Below are positions 1-5,609 of a stretch of 7,282 bases of DNA, in pieces. Made by a program: the position numbers and the translations under genes. The notes under the pieces are model-generated. The model had not been told where the DNA came from, did not search any database, and saw only the letters and a list, made by a program, of their open reading frames with translations. The number at the start of each line of letters is the position of its first letter. Position 1 is the stretch's first letter. This DNA comes from Nitrospirota bacterium (GTDB taxonomy: Bacteria; Nitrospirota; Thermodesulfovibrionia; Thermodesulfovibrionales; JdFR-86): assembly GCA_030667205.1 (NCBI GenBank), contig DAOUWH010000070.1, positions 1 to 7,282 on the forward strand. Reading direction: 5' to 3'.

Positions 1-1685
1 AGCTGCTTAAGGCCCGCTTCCAGCATGGTCTTGGATGTCATGTACCAGGTGGAGATGCCGCCGAAGTACTCGTCTCCGATCTTCTGGAGCCTCGCCTGCA
101 GCATGTTGGGCTTAATGTAATTGGGGTTGACATTCGGCATCGTGGAGTAGGTCTTGTACTTCTCGTAGACCTCAAACGGCAGGTAAAGCTCGCCCGCGAG
201 CTCGTCGGAAGACCTCGTCACTGTGGGCTTGAAGTCCTTGTTGTCCAGGACGAAGGCAACCGCCGCCTTGGCCGCGATTCTTCCCTCGGCGTGCGAGCCG
301 CTGGAGAACTTGTGGCCGGATGCGCCGCAGATGTCGCCCATCACGAACAGACCGGTGACCGTGGACATCCTGTTGTAGCCCCAGTTCCACTCCGCGGGGG
401 CGCCGATGTCGTCCGGACCGCTTGCCCAGAAGCCCGCGCAACCAGCGTGCGAACCCAGGAGATACGGCTCGGTAGGCATAATCTCAGACGGCGACTGGTC
501 GGGCTCGATGTTCTGGCCTGCCCAGACGCCTGCCTGGCCGATGCACATGTCGAGGAAGTCTTCCCATGCCTCTGCCTCGAGGTGCTTCATCTGCTTCTTG
601 TCCATGGTCTTTGCAAGCTCCGCCAAGGCAAGGTCGGTCCTCATGAGGATCGGGCCCTTGCCGGCTTTCATGTCCATCATCATCATGTGGTTACGGATGG
701 CCGTACCCATTTTCTCGGCGTAGGGGCTGTAGAGCTTCTTGGTCGCCTCGAAGTTCTCGCCCACGCAGTAGTCCTCGCCCATGGCGTTGGTGGCCTTCGC
801 TTTAAAGAAAAGGAACCACGCGCCGACCGGGCCGTCGCCGTCCGTGAACCGTGCGGGGACGACCCTGTGCTCCATCAGGGTGAGCTCGGCGCCTACCTGG
901 ATGCCAAGGGCATAACCGGAACCGGAGTTCCAGACCGGGTACCATGCACGGCCCTGGCCCTCTGCTACCGAACGCGGCCTGAAGACGTTGACCGCTCCGC
1001 CAGCGCCGGACAGGAGTGCGTTGGTCCTGAAGATGTAGACCTTGTTCTCCCTGACGCTGAAGCCCACGGCAGCCGCTATCCTGTTGTCGTCCTTCTCGTC
1101 GAGGAGGTACTTCACGATGAAGACCCTCTCGTAGATGTTGTCCAGCCCCAGGGCCACCTTCGCGGCCTCGGCCACGAGGACCTTGTAGGACTCGCCGTTG
1201 ATCATTATCTGCCACTTGCCGGAGTTACACGGGGTGCCGCCGTCGCGGAGCTTGGTTCCGCCCTGCGCGCCGTCATGGCTGTGGCCCTCTGCGTCCTTCT
1301 TCCAGATGGGGAGGCCCCAATCCTCGAACTCCCAGACCGAGTCGTCGACGTGGCGGCCAAGGTCATAGACCAGGTCTTCCCTGATGATGCCCATGAGGTC
1401 GGCCCTTACGTACTTGACGTATTCGCTAGGGTCGTTCTTGCCCATGTAGGTGTTGATAGCCGAAAGGCCCATGGCCACGGCGCCGGAGCGGTCCATGGCG
1501 GCCTTGTCCACAAGAGTTATCTTGATATCTCCCTTGCCGGCCTTCTTCGCCGCCTCGACCCACCTGACACCCTCGAAAGCCGCACCGCAGGCAGACATGC
1601 CGCCGCCGACTATAAGGATATCGGTATCGATCTCAACGATCTCGGGCTTTTCGCAGTATGAAAATGTACAGGATTCTTTTTCCAT
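1..1685 (-). CDS. aprA: Adenylylsulfate (APS) reductase alpha subunit, C-terminus cut by window edge
   Basis: This is the FAD-containing catalytic subunit of dissimilatory APS reductase, which reduces APS to sulfite and AMP in the cytoplasm with electrons passed through AprB. Reading the minus strand gives 561 open codons that run off the window at base 1; the family is usually about 620-660 residues, so the C-terminal part is missing. An N-terminal dinucleotide-binding motif GGGMSACGAA lies at residues 27-36. Segments typical of AprA follow: KLRDGGTPCNSGKW, W248/W252 in RAWYPVWNSGSG, R274 in MEHRVVPARF, H413 in GSHAGCAGFW, and GDICGASGHKFSSGSHAEGR. By analogy with the Archaeoglobus enzyme, a Trp, R274 and H413 probably line the substrate site; this alignment is from memory. 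The ATG at 1685 has an AGGAGG about 8 bases upstream and lies 15 bases after aprB, so the two are co-transcribed. Direction (sulfate reduction rather than sulfur oxidation) is inferred from the sat-aprBA order. Confidence 0.97.
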   Translation of the reverse strand, partial: MEKESCTFSYCEKPEIVEIDTDILIVGGGMSACGAAFEGVRWVEAAKKAGKGDIKITLVDKAAMDRSGAVAMGLSAINTYMGKNDPSEYVKYVRADLMGIIREDLVYDLGRHVDDSVWEFEDWGLPIWKKDAEGHSHDGAQGGTKLRDGGTPCNSGKWQIMINGESYKVLVAEAAKVALGLDNIYERVFIVKYLLDEKDDNRIAAAVGFSVRENKVYIFRTNALLSGAGGAVNVFRPRSVAEGQGRAWYPVWNSGSGYALGIQVGAELTLMEHRVVPARFTDGDGPVGAWFLFFKAKATNAMGEDYCVGENFEATKKLYSPYAEKMGTAIRNHMMMMDMKAGKGPILMRTDLALAELAKTMDKKQMKHLEAEAWEDFLDMCIGQAGVWAGQNIEPDQSPSEIMPTEPYLLGSHAGCAGFWASGPDDIGAPAEWNWGYNRMSTVTGLFVMGDICGASGHKFSSGSHAEGRIAAKAAVAFVLDNKDFKPTVTRSSDELAGELYLPFEVYEKYKTYSTMPNVNPNYIKPNMLQARLQKIGDEYFGGISTWYMTSKTMLEAGLKQ

Positions 1686-1700
1686 TTATCCTTTCCTCCT

Positions 1701-2138
1701 TTATTTAAGAGTCGGCAAGGTCTTGCCTTCACCCTGCTGGGTGAAGTGACCGGGCTTCTTAATGTTGTCGAGGTTAGCCTCGGGCTTACCGGCATAGGGG
1801 TCCACGGAACCCTCTGGCGTAGTCCTTATCGGGAACTTAAACCTTTTGAGCTTTCCGTTACGGAACTTGACGGTCCACATGATGGAGTCGGTACCCCTCA
1901 GCGGGATAACGTTTCCACCAAGGGGAACGAAGTCCGCGTAACCCCTGACTTCCATGGCCTGCTGCGGGCAGATCTTGACACAGTTGTAGCACTCCCAGCA
2001 CTGTTCCGGCTCCTGGTTGTACGCCTTCATGAGGTCCCTGTCCAGGGCCATGAGGTCGTTGGGGCAGATGTACTGGCATGCGGTCTTGTCCTGCGCTTTG
2101 CAGCCATCGCATTTCTCAGCAATAACAAAACTCGGCAT
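1701..2138 (-). CDS. aprB: APS reductase beta subunit (two [4Fe-4S] ferredoxin-like protein)
   Basis: This is the electron-transfer subunit of APS reductase. It carries electrons, in reducers thought to come from the QmoABC membrane complex, to the FAD of AprA. The 145-residue product has two cysteine clusters: C10, C13, C21 and C25 (CDGCKAQDKTACQYICP), then C47, C50, C53 and C57 (CWECYNCVKICP). These are enough for two [4Fe-4S] centres. The spacing of the first cluster, with an insertion between the second and third cysteines, is characteristic of AprB. After residue 60 comes a beta-rich stretch (VIPLRGTDSIMWTVKFRNG) and a long hydrophilic tail that in the family wraps around AprA. Length is close to the usual 145-165. 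The ATG at 2138 is preceded by a good AGGAGG. It follows sat after a 101-base gap and precedes aprA by 15 bases. Confidence 0.97.
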   Translation of the reverse strand: MPSFVIAEKCDGCKAQDKTACQYICPNDLMALDRDLMKAYNQEPEQCWECYNCVKICPQQAMEVRGYADFVPLGGNVIPLRGTDSIMWTVKFRNGKLKRFKFPIRTTPEGSVDPYAGKPEANLDNIKKPGHFTQQGEGKTLPTLK

Positions 2139-2142
2139 TGTT

Positions 2143-2158
2143 AAACCTCCTAATAGGA
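2143..2158 (-). promoter_or_regulatory. aprB ribosome binding site inside a small palindrome
   Basis: The minus strand reads TCCTATTAGGAGGTTTAACA before the aprB ATG. The AGGAGG overlaps the right arm of an 11-bp palindrome (TCCTA-A-TAGGA on the plus strand, 2148-2158). The site clearly supports the 2138 start. Whether the tiny dyad affects translation cannot be told; a one-base loop is too tight for a stable five-pair hairpin. Confidence 0.6.
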
Positions 2159-2176
2159 TTTACACGTATGTTTGAA

Positions 2177-2201
2177 CAGACACAAAACCTATAACTGTCT
2201 G
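2177..2201 (-). other. Possible stem-loop in the sat-aprB gap
   Basis: CAGACA (2177-2182) and TGTCTG (2196-2201) are perfect inverted arms of six bases around a 13-base loop. They sit in the 101-base gap between sat and aprB. There is no T-run after it on the minus strand, so it is not a convincing intrinsic terminator. It could be an mRNA-stability or processing element that sets different levels of sat and aprBA, but a six-base stem can arise by chance. Confidence 0.25.
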
Positions 2202-2226
2202 ATCACCCCCTCTCGCGTTATACGCT

Positions 2227-2260
2227 TTCAGAATATTTGTTATTCGCCTTCAGAATATTT
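2227..2260. repeat. 12-bp direct repeat duplicating the 3' end of sat
   Basis: TTCAGAATATTT occurs at 2227-2238 and again at 2249-2260, a period of 22 bases. The 2249-2260 copy encodes part of the last residues of ATP sulfurylase (KYSE), and the other copy lies just beyond and abuts its stop codon. This resembles a small slippage duplication of the gene end. It is seen directly in the sequence. Confidence 0.85.
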
Positions 2261-3454
2261 ATGGGTCTTAATCTCGACCTTCTCGGTCAATCCCTCGTAG
2301 TACGCCCTGAGAATCGTAAGCACCTCGGCCCTGGAGAAGTGGTCGGGGACATCATCGCCCTCGCTAAGCATCTTGCGGAGCTTCGTGCCGCTAAGGAGCA
2401 TCCTGTCTTCCTTGCCGTGCGGGCAGGTCCTCATGGAGGCCATGCCGTCGCACTTCGTGCAATAGAAAGTCCAGTCGATCTTCAGCGGCTGGGTCTCCAG
2501 AGCGCCCGCCGGAATCTCGTCGAATATATGGTGGGCGTCGAACGGCCCGTAGTACTCGCCCACACCGGCGTGGTCCCTGCCGATAATCATGTGGCTGCAT
2601 CCGTAGTTCTGCCTGAACACGGCGTGAAGGAGCGCCTCTCTCGGCCCTGCATACCTCATCTCGAGCGGATAGCCAGCCTGTATGCAGGTATCCTTAACGA
2701 AGTAGTGCTCAACCAGCGTATTTATGGCCGACACCCTCACATCCGCCGGAATATCGCCGGGCTTGAGCTTGCCGAGCAGCTGGTGTATCAGCACTCCGTC
2801 GCACGTCTCGATGGCTATCTTGCACAGGTACTCGTGCGAGCGGTGCATGGGGTTCCTCAACTGAAGCGCGGCGACCTTGCTCCATCCCTTCATCTCGAAC
2901 ATCTTCCTCGTCTCGGCGGGCTTCATGTAGACGCCCTTGTACTCCTTTGGGAATATGCTCTCGCTCAGCACCTTCACGGGGCCTGCCAGGTTGACCTCTT
3001 CCTGCGCCATAACCTTGGCAGCGCCCGGGTGCTCCGTCTCGTCGGTCTTGAAGACCTGCTTGCACTCGTGGGCCTTGTCTATCTTGTACTTCTCGGTCAC
3101 CTTCATCGTGGCCATGAGTTCGCCTGTTTCCTCATCCACAAGAGCCACTTCCTGCCCTACCTTTACGCTGTCAGCATTACCCTCTGAGGTGGAAAGGGTT
3201 ATGGGTATGGGCCAGAAAGTGCCGTCGGCCATCTTGTACTCGTCGCAGACGCCCTTCCAGTCGTCATGCCCCATGAACCCATCAAGGGGGCTGAACCCGC
3301 CGCCGCCCAGCATGATGATGTCGCCGGTCTCCCTCGATGTGGTCCTTACCTCCGTAAGGGTCTTGGCCTTTTTCTTCTCCTCCTCAAGCTCCTTTCCCTC
3401 AAGTAGCTTGATTTTTAATTTCTTATCTTTGCCGTGTGGGTTTACAAGGGCCAT
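2240..3454 (-). CDS. sat: Sulfate adenylyltransferase (ATP sulfurylase)
   Basis: This enzyme activates sulfate: ATP + sulfate gives APS + pyrophosphate, the first cytoplasmic step of dissimilatory sulfate reduction. The 404-residue product matches the homo-oligomeric Sat family in length. The N-terminal PUA-like region includes the GGGGFSPLDGFMG segment (50-62). The catalytic domain has QLRNPMHRSH (198-207), the family's QxRNPxHxxH nucleotide-binding motif, and GRDHAGVG (292-299). Near the C-terminus, C332, C335, C344 and H346 form a probable zinc site like that of Archaeoglobus and Desulfovibrio enzymes, followed by LSGTKLRKML (354-363). No APS-kinase domain is fused. The ATG at 3454 has AGGAGG upstream. 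The first 35 residues are unusually lysine/glutamate rich. It is the second gene after adk and lies upstream of aprBA; the reaction runs in reverse in sulfur oxidizers, but gene order favours the reductive direction. Confidence 0.98.
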   Translation of the reverse strand: MALVNPHGKDKKLKIKLLEGKELEEEKKKAKTLTEVRTTSRETGDIIMLGGGGFSPLDGFMGHDDWKGVCDEYKMADGTFWPIPITLSTSEGNADSVKVGQEVALVDEETGELMATMKVTEKYKIDKAHECKQVFKTDETEHPGAAKVMAQEEVNLAGPVKVLSESIFPKEYKGVYMKPAETRKMFEMKGWSKVAALQLRNPMHRSHEYLCKIAIETCDGVLIHQLLGKLKPGDIPADVRVSAINTLVEHYFVKDTCIQAGYPLEMRYAGPREALLHAVFRQNYGCSHMIIGRDHAGVGEYYGPFDAHHIFDEIPAGALETQPLKIDWTFYCTKCDGMASMRTCPHGKEDRMLLSGTKLRKMLSEGDDVPDHFSRAEVLTILRAYYEGLTEKVEIKTHKYSEGE

Positions 3455-3471
3455 CTTTTCCTCCTTTTAGC

Positions 3472-3529
3472 CTTGTATGTTTTTAGTTAAAAATCAGCCT
3501 CTTGTATGTTTTTAGTTAAAAATCAGCCT
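3472..3529. repeat. Perfect 29-bp tandem duplication between adk and sat
   Basis: The 29-base unit at 3472-3500 is repeated without a mismatch at 3501-3529. Each unit, read on the minus strand, starts with AGGCTGA (the end of the last adk codons plus its stop), continues through an AT-rich TTTTTAACTAAAAA near-palindrome and ends in CATACAAG. The duplication therefore copied the very end of adk into the intergenic space and makes up most of the 68 bases between adk and sat. The exact identity suggests a recent event or selection on the unit. Confidence 0.95.
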
Positions 3530-4164
3530 ATTGAGGCACACATCTTCTCGAATATCTCGTCGATGCTGCCTGTGCCTGCTACGCTCTTAAGGATTCCCTT
3601 ATTACCGTAGTAATCAATGAGCGGCGCGGTCTGGGCTTCGTAGACCTCAAGCCTCTTTTTGATGGTCTCTTCCCTGTCGTCGTCGCGCTGGTAAAGCTCC
3701 CCGCTGCACTTGTCGCATGTGCCTTCCTTCGCGGGAGCGCTGAAGTGTACGTTGTACATCTGTCCGCAGCCCTTGCAGGTCCTCCTGCCGGTAAGCCTCT
3801 TCATAAGGTCTTCCGAGGGGACATCCACGCTTATGGCCGCCGAAAGCCCCATGCCAAGCTTGTCGAGTATGCCGTCGAGGGCCTCGGCCTGGGCGGTGTT
3901 GCGCGGAAAGCCGTCAAGTATGTAGCCCTTCTTGCAATCGTCCTGCTGGAGCCTCTCCTCGACAAGGCCCAGCACCACGCTGTCGGGCACCAGCTCGCCC
4001 TTGTCCATGACGGCCTTGGCCTCTTTTCCAAGGGGCGTGCCTTCGGCTACCGCGGCCCTGAGAATATCGCCCGTGGATATCTGTGGTGTTCCGTACTTGT
4101 CAATCAGTTTCTTTGCCTGTGTTCCCTTGCCCGCACCGGGCGCGCCCAACAATACGAGTCTCAT
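3523..4164 (-). CDS. adk: Adenylate kinase with four-cysteine zinc LID
   Basis: This kinase catalyses AMP + ATP to 2 ADP in the cytoplasm. The 213-residue product has the P-loop GAPGAGKGT (7-15), the AMP-binding segment STGDILR (30-36), DGFPRN (84-89) and LTGRR (124-128). The LID domain carries C130, C133, C150 and C153, a structural zinc site as found in many Gram-positive and some other bacterial Adk proteins. The motif RDDDREETIKKRL follows at 160-171. An upstream in-frame ATG at 4233 would add 23 unrelated residues. The chosen start at 4164 gives the canonical MRLVLLGAPGAGKGT and has an AAGGGGGT ribosome site about 5 bases upstream. As first gene before sat-aprBA it is well placed to recycle AMP made by APS reductase; this role is inferred from position. 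In many bacteria adk instead sits with ribosomal protein genes and secY. Confidence 0.97.
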   Translation of the reverse strand: MRLVLLGAPGAGKGTQAKKLIDKYGTPQISTGDILRAAVAEGTPLGKEAKAVMDKGELVPDSVVLGLVEERLQQDDCKKGYILDGFPRNTAQAEALDGILDKLGMGLSAAISVDVPSEDLMKRLTGRRTCKGCGQMYNVHFSAPAKEGTCDKCSGELYQRDDDREETIKKRLEVYEAQTAPLIDYYGNKGILKSVAGTGSIDEIFEKMCASIG

Positions 4165-4190
4165 CAATACCCCCTTAATGTGGATTGCCT

Positions 4191-4226
4191 GCAATTTCCA
4201 AACAGATGCTCCCCCGTGGGAATTGC
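4191..4226 (-). promoter_or_regulatory. Possible leader stem-loop or operator before adk
   Basis: GCAATTTCC (4191-4199) and GGGAATTGC (4218-4226) are inverted arms matching at 8 of 9 positions around an 18-base interval containing a run of five C (five G on the adk strand). They lie between the candidate adk promoter and its ribosome site, so the structure would sit in the 5' leader of the adk-sat-aprBA message. It could also be a dyad operator. It matches no riboswitch class that I recognise. Confidence 0.35.
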
Positions 4227-4240
4227 ATGTCAAGGTCTTA

Positions 4241-4270
4241 ATACTATTGGGTATTGGGGAGTTTTTTCAA
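4241..4270 (-). promoter_or_regulatory. Candidate sigma-70-type promoter for adk-sat-aprBA
   Basis: On the minus strand TTGAAA (4265-4270) is followed after 18 bases by TAGTAT (4241-4246). These match the -35 and -10 consensus at 5/6 and 4/6. Transcription would begin near 4235, leaving a leader of about 70 bases before the adk ATG. An exact TTGACA (4228-4233 read on the minus strand) lies further down but has only a poor -10 partner. AT-rich DNA makes chance matches likely. Confidence 0.35.
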
Positions 4271-4279
4271 GGCAAAAAT

Positions 4280-4309
4280 TTAAAATTGAATATTAATTTT
4301 TCTTATAAT
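4280..4309 (+). promoter_or_regulatory. Candidate promoter for the plus-strand gene at 4442
   Basis: A perfect TATAAT lies at 4304-4309, with TTAAAA (4280-4285, 4/6 to consensus) 18 bases upstream. It points toward the truncated membrane protein gene about 130 bases away. The surrounding 4262-4320 stretch is much more AT-rich than the rest of the window, as expected for a divergent promoter region, so the -10 match could be fortuitous. Confidence 0.35.
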
Positions 4310-4382
4310 GGTAATTTGAGGTCTATGAGGGGCAAATACTCAGATTTTATAGTATCTTAGCGACGTTAGCACCGGCCCTCCC

Positions 4383-4415
4383 TGCCCCACGAAGGGGTTC
4401 CCCCTGGGCGGGGCA
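4383..4415. other. GC-rich two-tier hairpin
   Basis: TGCCCC (4383-4388) pairs with GGGGCA (4410-4415). Nested inside, AGGGG (4393-4397) pairs with CCCCT (4401-4405) around a TTC loop. It lies 26 bases before the ATG at 4442. No T-run follows on either strand, so it is not a standard intrinsic terminator. It may shape the leader of the downstream gene or be a relic of deleted DNA. Confidence 0.4.
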
Positions 4416-4441
4416 ACATCCCAAAAATGATATATTAATAA

Positions 4442-4852
4442 ATGGATAACGCCGGCACTACAGGCAATGCGCGCTTCCGGCCCGCAGGAATAACGGGAAA
4501 CCTCCTGCAAAACACCGCTTTCCGCATGGCCCTAATTCTGCTCCTGGGCATACTTGCCTACTCCAACACTTTCGACGTGCCTTTCGTTTTCGACGACAAG
4601 CCGAATATTGTCGAAAACCCCTTGATCAAGGATTTTAAATACATCATGGAGCCTTCACGGGCAAAAGAGGCCGTCATGGAAAGCGACATCCTGAATTTCG
4701 GAAACAGGGTCGTTGGCTACCTCACCTTCGCCCTCAACTGGCACGCCCACGGCCTCGACGTCAGGGGATACCATGTCGTGAAAAAGGGCCTTGAAGAATT
4801 GGCCGACAAGCATTTCCGCATCGCCGAGAGCCTAAGGCAGAAGGGCCGCTGA
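4442..4852 (+). pseudogene. Probable remnant of a large membrane glycosyltransferase/TPR-type protein with an internal deletion
   Basis: The 136-residue product begins with a hydrophilic N-terminus and one membrane segment (about 26-42), followed by SNTFDVPFVFDDKPNIVENPLI and NRVVGYLTFALNWHAHGLDVRGYHVV (residues 88-113). These segments resemble the start of large multi-span GT-C-like proteins with C-terminal TPR repeats (TMTC/O-GlcNAc-transferase-like annotations), where FDD lies in the first extracytoplasmic loop. In such proteins GYHxxN opens the second membrane helix and hundreds of residues follow. Here residue 113 runs straight into KKGLEELADKHFRIAESLRQKGR, which looks like the amphipathic end of a TPR helix. 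The simplest reading is an in-frame deletion near base 4780 that removed most of the gene. No good ribosome site precedes the ATG, and a TAA lies directly before it in frame. It could still be expressed as a short one-span protein. The family assignment is from remembered motifs. Confidence 0.65.
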
Positions 4853-4867
4853 GGCTGCTGCCAGTAG

Positions 4868-5461
4868 TCAGGATGCCTCCGGCGAAAGATACTCCCTGAG
4901 TTTTTTTAAGGCCCTTCCCCTGTGGCTCATGCTGTCTTTTTCCTCGGGGCTCATCTGGGCGAAAGTCCTGTCGTGACCTTCGGGATAGAAAATGGGGTCG
5001 TAGCCGAAGCCGCTCTCACCGAGCGGCTTCCTTCCAAGCCTCCCCTCAACCGTGCCCTCGAAGGTTTTAAAAGTGCCGTCGGGCCGGGCAAGCGCTATTA
5101 CGCAGACGAACCTTGCCTCCCTCTTGTAATCGGGCGTGTCGGCAAGCTCGCTGAGGAGTTTTTTAACGTTGTCCCTGTCGGTGCCCTCCTCACCGGCATA
5201 TCTCGCGGAGCGTACCCCCGGCTCGCCCCCCAGGTCATAGGCCTCAAGGCCAGAGTCGTCGGCAAGGGCCGCCCGTCCGGTGTACTCGGCAACCGCCCTT
5301 GCCTTTATCGCGGCATTGCCTTCAAAGGTGTCTTCCGTCTCTTCGGGCTCGGGACAGCCGGGGAAATCATCAAGCGTAAACAGCGTAACGTCGAGGCCCT
5401 CGAGTATTCGCTTTAGCTCCTTTATCTTGTTCCTGTTCCTCGTGGCTATTACCAGGTTCAT
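4868..5461 (-). CDS. rdgB: XTP/dITP diphosphatase (non-canonical purine NTP pyrophosphatase, Ham1/RdgB family)
   Basis: This housecleaning enzyme hydrolyses XTP, ITP and dITP to the monophosphate and pyrophosphate, keeping deaminated purines out of nucleic acids. With the start at 5461 the product is 197 residues, the length of E. coli RdgB. Family motifs are ATRNRNKIKEL (6-16), the TFEGNAAIKAR segment (45-55), the metal and catalytic LADDSGLE (66-73), PGVRSARYAG (81-90), GFGYDPIF and, near the end, SHRGRALKKL. An in-frame ATG at 5491 would add ten residues not expected in the family and has no better ribosome site, so 5461 is preferred. No strong Shine-Dalgarno precedes either. The gene converges on the truncated gene at 4442-4852 with 15 bases between stops and is divergent from the RDD-mreB block. 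Confidence 0.95.
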   Translation of the reverse strand: MNLVIATRNRNKIKELKRILEGLDVTLFTLDDFPGCPEPEETEDTFEGNAAIKARAVAEYTGRAALADDSGLEAYDLGGEPGVRSARYAGEEGTDRDNVKKLLSELADTPDYKREARFVCVIALARPDGTFKTFEGTVEGRLGRKPLGESGFGYDPIFYPEGHDRTFAQMSPEEKDSMSHRGRALKKLREYLSPEAS

Positions 5462-5487
5462 ATAGACAAATACGATACCCCAGGACG

Positions 5488-5509
5488 GCATTTAATGCAA
5501 TGGAATTGC
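5488..5509. repeat. Two overlapping palindromes upstream of rdgB
   Basis: GCATT-T-AATGC (5488-5498) and GCAAT-GGA-ATTGC (5497-5509) are both perfect inverted repeats and share two bases. They lie 27-48 bases upstream of the rdgB start codon in the divergent gap, where a repressor or activator could bind. The GCAAT/ATTGC arms resemble those of the inverted repeat before adk. Confidence 0.4.
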
Positions 5510-5552
5510 CTCGACGCCGTTAATCCCCGCGATGACACTACGGCAGGCATAT

Positions 5553-5597
5553 TTTGGGACCAAATAACACATTGAAAAACATAACATTTTGGTGTTA
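5553..5597. promoter_or_regulatory. Cluster of short inverted repeats around the RDD-mreB promoter
   Basis: TTTGG-GA-CCAAA (5553-5564) is a perfect 12-base dyad. TAACAC (5565-5570) is inverted as GTGTTA (5592-5597), bracketing the -35 hexamer and touching the -10. A shorter TAACA/TGTTA pair (5582-5586 and 5593-5597) shares the right arm. Together they look like operator-type architecture, but each element is short. Confidence 0.35.
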
Positions 5598-5601
5598 CTA
5601 T
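5572..5601 (+). promoter_or_regulatory. Candidate promoter for the RDD-mreB-mreC operon
   Basis: TTGAAA (5572-5577) and TACTAT (5596-5601) are separated by 18 bases. They match the sigma-70 consensus at 5/6 and 4/6. The -10 ends only 8 bases before the preferred ATG at 5610, which would make the message almost leaderless and fits the lack of a strong ribosome site there. Confidence 0.35.
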
Positions 5602-5609
5602 TAAAGAAT

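Noticed and set aside
291..1661. Long plus-strand open frame (456 codons) opposite aprA
   Set aside because: It is exactly antisense to a clearly recognised aprA. GC-rich third positions keep the opposite frame free of stops, and its translation shows no recognisable family motif.
2237..3187. Plus-strand open frame of 316 codons opposite sat
   Set aside because: Antisense shadow of sat with no ribosome site or recognisable domain.
3472..3529. The 29-bp repeat as a CRISPR array
   Set aside because: The units are directly adjacent with no spacer and only two copies exist, so it is a tandem duplication.
4165..4233. Upstream ATG at 4233 extending adk by 23 residues
   Set aside because: Adenylate kinases begin at the MRLVLLGAPGAGKGT strand-P-loop, a good ribosome site precedes 4164, and the extension covers the putative leader structure.
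4891..4907. Possible plus-strand terminator (ACTC-CCT-GAGT then seven T) after the truncated gene
   Set aside because: The stem is only four pairs and the T-run is explained by lysine codons within the rdgB coding region.
5589..5609. TTG start at 5589 for the RDD protein
   Set aside because: It would start inside the candidate promoter and adds MVLLLKN with no ribosome site. ATG 5610 is simpler, though not proven.
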